From positions 186,001-250,000 of the forward strand of contig NC_022998.1 of assembly GCF_000500935.1 (NCBI RefSeq): a stretch of 64,000 nucleotides of DNA, read 5' to 3'. The stretch's first letter is position 1. Each line of letters starts with the position of its first letter. A program made the translations under genes and the position numbers. The DNA comes from Spiroplasma apis B31 (lineage in GTDB: Bacteria > Bacillota_I > Bacilli_A > Mycoplasmatales > Mycoplasmataceae). The notes below the pieces were generated by a model. The model saw only the letters and a list, made by a program, of their open reading frames with translations. It made no database searches and was not told the DNA's origin. Shown piece after piece: positions 55,565 to 64,000 of the stretch.

Positions 55565-55642
55565 TAATAGTTATATTAGTATCGGATTGGTCCGATGTAG
55601 AAACGTCCACCCAATATGTGAACTTATAAGAGTAACTATTAA
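55565..55642 (-). promoter_or_regulatory. purine-riboswitch-like aptamer
   Basis: Read on the minus strand. P1: AATAGTTA with TAACTATT, plus TTA/TAA next to the junction. P2: GTTCAC/GTGGAC with the 7-base loop ATATTGG ending in GG. J2/3: GTTTCTAC, the invariant purine-riboswitch core. P3: ATCGG/CCGAT with a loop containing CC, able to kiss the GG of L2. J3/1: ACTA, with C at the position that selects guanine-like ligands. L3 is shorter than normal and P1 has an internal loop, so it is a variant. A TGATAAT box lies upstream (about 55653-55660). Confidence 0.72.
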
Positions 55643-55785
55643 CTACACTATTATTATCATTGAAAATTTTAAAAAATCTTTTTTATTATTAAGTTTTTTT
55701 TGAATATTATTAACCTTTCAGAAAGTTAAATTTTAACTAATATCGGGCGGAGATAACTTAATTCCTTAATAAAGTATTTTTGATG
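55643..55785. other. divergent control region
   Basis: AT-rich, no gene. Contains the presumed promoter of the p37 operon on the minus strand and an inverted repeat AGTTAAAATTTAACT (about 55723-55737). To its right begins the thrS promoter. Confidence 0.4.
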
Positions 55786-55791
55786 TATAAT
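55786..55791 (+). promoter_or_regulatory. -10 box of thrS promoter
   Basis: TATAAT, 73 bases upstream of the ATG. Leader hairpin follows. Confidence 0.6.
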
Positions 55792-55804
55792 TCTTGTGTA
55801 GAGA

Positions 55805-55836
55805 TTTTATTTAGGTTTCTTAAGTCCTAAATAAAA
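55805..55836 (+). promoter_or_regulatory. thrS leader hairpin
   Basis: TTTTATTTAGG/CCTAAATAAAA 11-bp stem, 10-base loop, followed by A rather than T, so not a terminator. It lies just before the AAAGGAG ribosome site. No T-box sequence is visible. Confidence 0.6.
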
Positions 55837-55863
55837 AAACATATTTTTAAAAAGGAGTAACTA

Positions 55864-57813
55864 ATGAAAATTACATTATTGGACGGACAAGTAAAGAGTT
55901 ACAGTGAACCAAAAACAGTTTTAGAAATTGCTAATGACATAGCTATTAGTTTAGGAAAAAAATGTCTAGGAGCACTAATTAATGACAAAGAAGTTGTTCC
56001 AGCACAAGCGAAAATAAAAAGAGATTGTAAGCTAGAAATAATAACTGAGAGACACGAACTATTTGAACAAGTGGTAAACTACACAGCAAAACTAGCTACA
56101 AGTCTAGCTCTGAAGTTTTGCTTCCCAAAAGGTAGTGCAGTTCCACAAGATGAAAAGTCTTCTGAGTATGAGTTTTATGCATTCTTTGATTACCAAGAAG
56201 GACTTAAATTAGAAGACCTGAAAAGAGTAGAAGACAAAGTAAATGAAATAATAAAAGATTCACCTGAAATAATATTTGGAAAATATACTAAAGATGAATA
56301 CATTAATATTTTGAGAAACATGGGTGTGAAGGAAGACTACATTCAAGCTACAATCGAAGAAGACAAAAAGAAATATATCGATTTTGCAATTGGTGAACTT
56401 TACAATGTTCCATTTTTATCAAGATTTGCAACTCTTACAAACGTAGGTCAATTATTTAAAGTAAGTTTGACTAATTTAACTGGTTCTTACTTTCAAGGTA
56501 ATTCTAATAATCAAATGATATATAAAATTCACGGAGTTACTGCCGTTAATGAAACAGAATTTAATAGAAAAATCAATGCTTTGGAAGAAATCAAAACCAG
56601 AGACCACAAATATATTGCTAAAAATTTGGAAATATACAATTTGGATCCTATAATCGGACAAGGACTGCCGATTTGACTTCCAAATGGAACAGTTTTAAAA
56701 CAAGAGATTAAAAAATTCTTAATGGAAAAAGAATTTGAATATGATTTTATTCAAATTGAAACACCTGTGATTGGTACTAGTGATTTGTATAAAAAATCAG
56801 GTCATTGAGATCATTATCGAAATGATATGTTTGCTCCAATGCAGTTACCTAAAGAAGAAATGGTTTTGAAACCAATGAGTTGTCCACATCATATTAGTGT
56901 CTACAATTATAAACAAAGAAGTTATCGTGACTTACCTTTAAGATTTGCCGAACATGCTTTACAACATCGATATGAATCATCTGGAAGTTTAACTGGATTG
57001 GAAAGAGTAAGAGCAATGGAATTAACTGATTCACACATATTTGCTCGTCCAGATCAAGTTAAAGATGAGTTCGTAAGATGTTTTAATTTGATTCAAGAAG
57101 TGTTGGCAACTTTTGATATAAAAGTTGATTACTTATCTTTATCTTTAAGAGATCCAAAAGATAAAGAAAAGTATTTTAATGATGACAAAATGTGAAATGA
57201 AGCTGAATCTCAATTAGAAGATGTTCTAAAGGAATTAAAATTAGATTATAAAAAGATGATAGGTGAAGCGGCCTTTTATGGTCCTAAACTTGATATTCAA
57301 GCTAGAACGGCTCTTGGTCATGAAATAACTGTATCAACTATTCAATTAGACTTTTTATTACCTCAAAAGTTTGACTTGTCTTATGTTGGGTTTAAGGGTG
57401 ACTTATTAAGACCTATAATGATTCATAGGGGTTTAATAGGAACTTATGAAAGATTTATTTCGGTATTATTAGAGCAAACAATGGGAGTATTACCATTGTG
57501 ATGTTCACCTGTTCAAGTAGAAATAATACCTGTATTGGCAACAAAAAATTCAAATTATGCAGAAAAGGTTAGAGATAAACTGAAGAACAATTTGATTAGA
57601 ACGCACATAGACAACAGAGATGAAAGATTAAGTTATAAAATAAGAGATGCACAAATTAAAAAAATACCATACCAATTAGTGTTAGGTGATAATGAAGAAA
57701 AAGATAATACAGTTACATACCGTGAATATAGTAGTAGTGAACAAATAACTATACAATTAGAAGAGTTCATTAATTTATTAAATTCAAAAATCAAAGATAA
57801 GACATATGGTTAG
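55864..57813 (+). CDS. thrS: threonyl-tRNA synthetase
   Basis: 649 residues. TGS domain at the N-terminus, editing domain (less conserved here), then the class II core: SGHWDHYRNDMF, VLKPMSCPHHISVY (motif with zinc Cys), RDLPLRFAEHALQHRYESSGSLTGLERVRAMELTDSHIF in pieces, GPKLDIQARTALGHE (zinc/ATP region), and motif 3 HRGLIGTYERFISVLLEQ. The anticodon-binding domain closes it. The editing domain lacks a clear HxxxH, as in many Mollicutes synthetases. Start has AAAGGAGT in front. Three TGA codons are Trp. Confidence 0.96.
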
Positions 57814-58855
57814 TAAGGAAAGTATGGATACAAAAGAAAAAAAGATAAGAGCTGAAATAGAAGAGTTGAAAAAACTCGATTATAGTCTTTTAGATGAAAC
57901 AGAGAGTTTTATGCTTAATGGATTATTAAACGGCTTTATATCTTCGATTAATAAAATCCGTGTAACGTTTTACAAACAAGTCTTGTTGGGAATCTTGAGC
58001 GGTATTATTCTTGGTTGTGGTTATACAGCATGTATTATTGCAAGTAATTCTTTACCTCAATTTTTAAAAGAGTCTGGTCTAGGAAATATATTAATGGGAC
58101 TTATTTTTCCAGGGTGCATAATATTGATAACATTCTTGGGCGGTGGTTTATTTACTTCACACGTTGTAGCTACAATACCATGACTAAAGAAGGCGGTAAC
58201 AACAAAAGAATATTTAAATGGTATTTTTGGAGTACTAATAGGAAACCTACTAGGTACATTGATTTTCGTTATTGTTTTCTTAGTTGGTGGAGGTCTGCTC
58301 CTAAAAATCGGGTCGAATAGTAGTTCTGTATCCTTTATGGATGCTGCTTATGAAAGTGGTATAAAAAAGTTATACGAATTGAGCTCATTTGTAAAATCAA
58401 ACTCAAATAACTACACAAGTAAGATGATTTTCTTAAGTGTCCTTTACTCATTTGGTGGAGCAATCCTTTGTAACATAATGGTTTCTTCAACATTACAATT
58501 AACTAACTCAACTAAAAATCACGCTGCAGTATTCTTACTTATGATATTTCCAATTTTCTTTTTTGTTATTTCTGGATATCAACATGGTCCGGCCAACACT
58601 TTTTTCTTTTGGATAATAATTGCACGCAATATTTTCAATCCAGAAAACTCTCATGGAACAGAAATAATTTTATTTCTTTTTGTAAGTTTGATCCCCACAT
58701 TATTTGGAAATTGGGTTGGGGGTTCATTTGTAATACCGGGTATTCTAAGTTTAGTTAATAAAAAATATACAAACTTATTGTTTAAAAAAGAAAGAATCAC
58801 ATTATTGAAAAATAAATTATCAAATAACAAAAACAACAAGCATTCAATCAACTAG
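57806..58855 (+). CDS. formate/nitrite transporter (FNT) family channel
   Basis: 349 residues, six helices. Family landmarks: FLGGGLFTSHVVATIPWLKK (the GAELFTxN loop), GVLIGNLLGTLIFV (WxxVxxGNxxG region), LCNIMVSSTLQLTN, and ISGYQHGPANTFFFW (compare FxHCVANM). FNT proteins pass formate, lactate or related monocarboxylates with protons; in a lactate-forming mollicute, acid export is a fair guess. The N-terminus has an extra charged helix. ATG 57806 overlaps thrS by 8 bases; ATG 57824 behind AAGGAA is an alternative. Confidence 0.85.
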
Positions 58856-58873
58856 TTTTAACTAGTTTTTTTA
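58850..58873 (+). terminator. intrinsic terminator overlapping the FNT stop
   Basis: AACTAG/CTAGTT, loop TTTTAA, T7. The stop TAG is in the left arm. Confidence 0.85.
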
Positions 58874-59220
58874 TTAATAAATTATGATTGATATTTCAAA
58901 ATACTTTAATAGAGGTGAAAGGAATAAAGTTTCTATATTCTTTTGTAATATTTTTTTAAGATATTTTGTGAATATATTTAATTCGATGATTTATCAATTC
59001 TCATTACTACTACTTAATTTTAAGAAAGTAATTATTCAAAATATATTTAATATATAATAAAAAAAGAATTAATGCATTTGGGTTCAAAATGATAAGTTTA
59101 TATAAACACGAGAGTTTTATATAGGAGTACAGTTAACAAATTTACTTATATGTGTTAAATTAAAATAATATTAAATTAATATATCAATATTCAATAATTA
59201 TAGAATGCGAGAGCCAAAAT
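58874..59220. other. intergenic stretch upstream of the YfcC gene
   Basis: No gene recognised. Very AT-rich with repeated ATATTTAATATATAAT-like sequence near 59040-59056, any of which could be a -10 box. The ribosome site of the next gene (GCGAGAG) is poor. Confidence 0.4.
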
Positions 59221-60792
59221 ATGTCTAATAAAAAAGACTCTTTACCATTTACGGAGAAAAGAAAACAAAAAAAGAAAATTAAAATGCCTACATCATTCAC
59301 TATAATTTTTATGGTTTTAGTAGCACTTATGCTCATATCTTGAATATTACATTATAGTGGGGTTACAACAACAGTAGAAAACTCTAGTGAACCTAGCCAA
59401 AAGGTAAGAATAGCTGCAATTGGTATTGTAGATCTTTTTGTTTCTATATTCGAAGGTTTCAAAGATAAAATCAGTATCATTGTTTTTATATTTTCAATTG
59501 GAGCTTTTATCTATGTCGTTATGAAGTCTAAATCATTAGATGCATTAACACAAACTATAGCTTGAAAATTTAAGAATAAAATAATATGAGCTATACCTAT
59601 TATTGTTACTTTTTTAAGTTTCTTGGGTTCAACTTATGGATTAGCAGAGGAAGCGATTGGGTTTCACATGGTAATTATTCCTTTGATGCTTGCTGCGGGA
59701 TTTGATAAATTTACAGCTATAAATACAGTATTACTTGGTGGAGGGATTGGACCGATGCTTGCAACATTTGATCCATTCCTGATTTTTGCAGCTGTTGATG
59801 CTTCTAACGGAAATGGACCAGAAATAGTTTCGCAAACGGATGGTTTAATTTTTAGATTATTAGCTTTTGTTATTGTTACAGCCTTTACTTGCTCATATAT
59901 TATGATTTATGCTAACAAAGTTCATAAGGACCCAACCAAGTCATATACATTTTCAACTTTGGAAGAAGACAAAGTATTCTATTTGAGCGAGCAAACCGAA
60001 CCAGTGAAATTAACAAAAAAAAGAATATGAATAAATATCATATTTTTACTAACTTTTTTCATAATGATATCTTATTTATTTGCTTGGGATAAAATTCTAG
60101 GTTATCCAAAAGATACCGGACCTTTAAAAGACTTTGGAGATTGAATAAATAATAACATGCCATTTTTAGCTAGTTTTGTACCCGGTCTTGGAGTTGGAGA
60201 TATGGAACATGTAGCAGCTTTTTTCTTAATATCATCTTTAATTATCTCTTTTCTAATATGAGAAGATGAAGAAACAATGGTAAAAGATTTATTGAATGGT
60301 GTAAAGGATATGGTTGGTGTAGCATTTATTATTGGAGTAGCAGGAGCTATAACAGTTTTACTTAAAAAATCTTATATGAGTAATTTGTTGAGCGATGGTA
60401 TTAATTTAGTAGGTGTGAATATTAATCCCTTTGTATTTATAATCATAACATTCTTATTATTTCTGCCTATATCATTGGCAATACCTTCCACAACGGCATT
60501 CGCAACAGCTATTTTCCCAAATTGGGGGAAATTAGCTTCTAAAGTTACTACAGGAACAGGTGTTTCTATGGTGAGTGGTAGCATAACTGCATTTGCGTTC
60601 GCAAATGGATTTTGTAATATGATTTCTCCTGCTTCAGGAATCGTTGTTGGTGCAGCACAAGTGGGTAGAATGGACTATGCATCTCTTGTCAAAGGTAATC
60701 TTAAATTCTATGCAATTTTATTTATTCTATTATTTATCTTGCTTTTGATAGGAACATCATTCAATTATATTAACGAAACCGTATTTTTTTAA
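59221..60792 (+). CDS. YfcC/DcuC-family carrier
   Basis: 523 residues, about 12 helices, long basic N-terminus. The hallmark region is FLGSTYGLAEEAIGFHMV, TAINTVLLGGGIGPMLATFDPF, and the second half FPNWGKLASKV, ANGFCNMISPASGIVVGAAQVG. YfcC relatives are proposed to move amino acids or dicarboxylates, including arginine-related substrates; no metabolic partner is in the window, so the substrate stays open. Single-gene unit with a terminator. Six TGA codons are Trp. Confidence 0.87.
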
Positions 60793-60812
60793 AACTTGTA
60801 AAAGTTTTTTTT
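60791..60812 (+). terminator. intrinsic terminator after YfcC gene
   Basis: AAAACTT/AAGTTTT with GTAA loop and T8; begins inside the stop codon. Confidence 0.85.
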
Positions 60813-60986
60813 ATTTTCCAAAAACTGATAAATAATTAATAAATTGATATATAAAAATTGATAATAATTATAAATTAAGCAACAATGAGTGGTTTTAGAA
60901 ATTAATCTAACATTGATTCTTACTATACAACTTGTTTCTTGAATAATTCATATTATTTGTTATATTATTATAAAAAGAGGTTAATT

Positions 60987-61880
60987 ATGAAGAAGTTATA
61001 TATTATATTTTCAACATTATTTTTATCAACCCCAATTATCATTTCTTCTGCGAACTCAGTTTCTTGCGCAGAGACTTATTCTTCCAAAATTAAAGAAATT
61101 TTGGAGTTGGATAGAGAAAATATAACTAAAAAAAACGAATACAAGATAGAATATGATTTTGAAAATAAATTTGATCTATCTAAGGATACCAATTTTACTT
61201 CAAATGAAATTGTAGATATTGTTCGTAAATCCTTAATTTTATTCAAAGAATACAAAGTATTCTGAAATACTTTTATAAGCAAAACAGATGATGATGGAAA
61301 TAATAGGTTTTCTAAATGAATCACTTATTTGTTAATGGATTATTCCTCATATGGTGTATCTAAAGTTATGAACTATGAATCAGAAGTTAATTTTTTAACT
61401 TATTTAGAAGATTTTATTTTAGAACCATCATTTCAACTTTTAACCACTGCATTTGCGGTCCTTAGAAAAAATTTAAATATCATTTCAAGTTGTTATGAAA
61501 GCGTAATGAATAAAAATAAAGAGGATTTACAATCCTATGATTTTACAAATTCAGAACTATATGAAATTGATAGTTTGATAAAAACAATAAAAGTAGGACA
61601 ATTTGTGCCGTTTTTTAAAGTTATTTATTTAAAAGTAGTCAAATCTATGGGTGCAAGCAATACACAAATCAAGTTCGACGAAAACCTTTATAACTATATA
61701 AATGTAGGTAATTTCGATATGAATGATTTATTAAAAAAATACGATATTGATCGTAGTTGTCTTGATTGCATTAAATGTAATAAAAGTATCAAGTACTTAG
61801 AAAGATTTAATGTATCTTCAACTAATTCTCTTTATTTTTATGATATCGAGGCAATTAAAAAAGACTGATACCATGATTAA
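60987..61880 (+). CDS. lipoprotein of unknown function
   Basis: 297 residues. MKKLYIIFSTLFLSTPIIIS then SVSC gives a lipoprotein signal with Cys at about residue 27. The rest is hydrophilic and mainly helical, with a CLDCIKCNKS Cys trio near the C-terminus, unusual for a surface lipoprotein. ATG 60987 is chosen behind AAAGAGG. It lies 24 bases before the PTS EIIC gene and may be co-transcribed with it. Three TGA codons are Trp. Confidence 0.75.
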
Positions 61881-61904
61881 TTAATAGAAGGGAGATATTA
61901 AATA

Positions 61905-64000
61905 ATGGATCGATATGTCAAATATCCCAAAGTTAGCTATGTTTATGGAACGATAAACAAACTTGAAAAGAATATTAAAAAAAACAAAGTCGAACTTAGA
62001 GAGACTAACGACCTCATTTTAGATAAAAAACATGACTTAAGAAGTATCAAAAGCAGATTCACAAAAATAAAAAAAGATAAACTGAAAGAGATACAAGATG
62101 AGTTTAATGTTCAATTATTAAATGCAAAATATCAAAAACAAAATATCAAAAAAATGTTTTTAGATTACGAGATAAAAAAAGCCAAATTAATCAAAGAGTA
62201 CCAAGAGAAAATTATAAATCGTTCAAACACATTAACAAATGAAATAAACTCTATTACATCCGCAAATAAGTCTTTAAAAGATAAAAATAAAGAGATGAAA
62301 TTGAAACTCAAAGCGAGTAAACGTTTATTGAAAGAATGCTGAAACGAAACCAAAGGTGAACGAGAGGTTAACGAAAAACAATTGTTAGAATCTCTTCGTG
62401 AAAGCAAGAAAAGCTCAAAAGAGAATATTTTAAAGTTCAAACTTGAGTTTAAAGAACAGTATAAAAACTTAATAGATGAGTTCAAAGCAAATAATCCGGA
62501 ATTAAAATTAAGTTGATGAAAGATCCGTAAGTTCGCTTCAAAAAGAGTCTCAAATTTTAAAAGTGAGGCCGAAGAAAGTCTATATGACCTAACCGTAAAA
62601 ATTAATACTCTTAAAATAGTTCTTCGAAATAAAACTTTATTCCAAAAATCGAAAATTAACAATATCAAATTAGAATTGAGATACAACAAAGGAAAAACTG
62701 GGGCTATTACATTTAAAACTTTTGTTGATAAGACTACATTATTTTCTGGAAAAATCTCAAATTGAAAGATACTTGTAGCACTTAGAAATGGTTTTTTTTC
62801 TTTAATGCCCTTAGTTATAATAGGTGCTTTATTTATATTGATTAATAACATTTTGCTAAGCGCATCTAATGGTGGTTTATTTAGTCTATTTTCATTATCG
62901 ATAGACCAACTTCAAGTTTTGAAAAATTTACAAGATATTGGTAACAATATTTGAAATGGTACCTATGCATTCTTTGCGTTTATGTTAGCAGGTTCAATTG
63001 CCTATCATCTTGCACCATTTTATAAGGTTAATCAATGATCTAGTGCTGTTGTTGGTATGGGATCATTTCTAGCAATGAATCCATTATTTGTTAAAGATTT
63101 ATCTAGTTTCGGTACTACTGGTATGTTCACTTCTATCGTGGTTTCTATTTTATCAACTATCATTTTTGGAAAGATATCAAAGAATAAGAAACTAAAAATA
63201 AAAATGCCAAAATCTGTTCCTGAGGGTGTTTCTAAGTCATTTAACGTATTGATTCCGTATGCTTTTACAATGATGACATTTGGTTTTACAGCATTTGTAA
63301 TTACTCAAGTGGGTATCTTTGTTGGACCTGTTTATGTAATTCAAGGCAAACCCCCAATATCATTTTCGACAATAAATGAATTGATTGTAATTTTGATACA
63401 AAAACCATTAGTTCATGCAGTATCTGGTCTTGGAGGCATGATAGTTATCGTTCTTTTATGACAAGTGTTATGATTCTTAGGGATACATGCTGGTGGAGTT
63501 TTATCACCAATAATTGAGCCAATCCAATTAGCAGGTATAAGTGAAAATCAGAATGCTGTTGCCTCTGGAGGTATTCCTTCTTATGTTTTTACAAACCCAT
63601 TCATGAATAATTTTATTCATATTGGTGGAACTGGTGGAACTTTCGGTCTTATATTAGCAATTTTTATTTTTTCAAAAAGAGTGGATTATCGTTTTATGGC
63701 TAAAGTAACGCTTGTGCCATCAATATTTTGTGTGAACGAACCTCTGTTATTTGGTTTACCAGTTGTTTTAAATCCTGTTTTATTTATACCATTCATTTTG
63801 GCGCCATTATTAGCTGGTTTAATTGCATATATATCTACTGTGACAGGTATTATGAATTATTCTTCGGTAATTGTTCCGTGAACGACACCACCAGTTTTAG
63901 GTGGCTTGTTAGCAACCAAAGACTTATGAGGTGCTGTTGTAGCTTTTGTTAATATAGGAGTATTGTTTGGAGTATACTCTCCATTTGTTATCTTAGCTAA
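61905..64000 (+). CDS. PTS EIIC, cellobiose/lactose family, with coiled-coil N-terminal extension (3' end cut)
   Basis: 698 residues visible. Residues 1-270 are hydrophilic, Lys/Glu-rich and almost wholly helical, with heptad-like patterns (KLEKNIKKNKVELRETNDL, then long Lys-rich helices), i.e. a coiled coil. The canonical CelB-type EIIC begins only at about residue 275: FVDKTTLF, ILVALRNGFFSLMPLVIIGA, then GIHAGGVLSP, FTNPFMNNFIHIGGTGGT, and NEPLLFGLPVVLNPVLFIPF, the sugar-binding motif. It transports a disaccharide or glucoside with separate EIIA/EIIB proteins. GGGAGA ribosome site. Continues beyond the window. Confidence 0.9.

Noticed and set aside
55801-55863. T-box leader for thrS
   Set aside because: No T-box sequence and no terminator/antiterminator pair; only one simple hairpin.

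Overview
The window is a strongly AT-rich stretch of a Mollicutes chromosome. In-frame TGA codons run through almost every conserved gene (metK, trmFO, proS, lepA, eno, pyk, glpK, thrS), so TGA is read as tryptophan (code 4). Gene content (PTS-centred sugar uptake, glpF-glpO-glpK, a p37/p29/p69-type ABC transporter, an archaeal-type ProRS, no wall genes) points to the Spiroplasma/Entomoplasma side of the class; Spiroplasma is my best guess. All coordinates below are extended through TGA codons, so many proteins are longer than a standard-code reading would give.

Layout. 1-9002: metK (5' end cut), cutC, trmFO, tRNA-Ser(GCU), a DarT-like hypothetical, proS, a glycerophosphodiesterase with an MFS permease, and a DUF402 phosphatase-like gene. 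9003-11133: decayed intergenic DNA with a dead IS3-type element that sits exactly in the loop of an intrinsic terminator. 11134-17558: an accessory locus of small exported or membrane proteins, a broken lipoprotein, and a three-gene ABC exporter with two paralogous membrane subunits. 17559-34201: ROK kinase, lepA, a membrane/YgjP/J-domain cluster, two helical hypotheticals, typA, eno, PAP2-ruvX-hpt, and pfkA-pyk. 34285-44022: alpha/beta hydrolase, class II aldolase, two DeoR regulators around a PfkB-like protein that lacks its catalytic motifs, an AgaS-type sugar isomerase, a PTS EIICB and a second pyruvate kinase. This looks like an amino-sugar/tagatose-type catabolic region. 44181-47634: glpF-glpO-glpK, glycerol use with peroxide-forming glycerol-3-phosphate oxidation. 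47797-55640: a tiny RGG-like protein, 1.3 kb of apparent non-coding DNA, a nucleoside deoxyribosyltransferase, an NrnA-type DHH phosphatase, and the p37-p29-p69 transporter on the minus strand. 55864-64000: thrS, an FNT channel, a YfcC-type carrier, a lipoprotein, and a PTS EIIC with a long coiled-coil N-terminal extension (3' end cut).

How it fits together. Sugar, amino sugar, glycerol and glycerophosphodiesters enter by PTS, facilitator or permease and feed glycolysis, for which pfkA, aldolase, enolase and two pyruvate kinases are present. The strongest new signals are: a purine-riboswitch-like aptamer in front of the p37-p29-p69 transporter, which suggests a purine-related substrate or signal; the 11-17.5 kb exported-protein/ABC locus; a PfkB pseudokinase between two DeoR regulators; and the coiled-coil EIIC. 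No CRISPR array, rRNA or replication origin was recognised.
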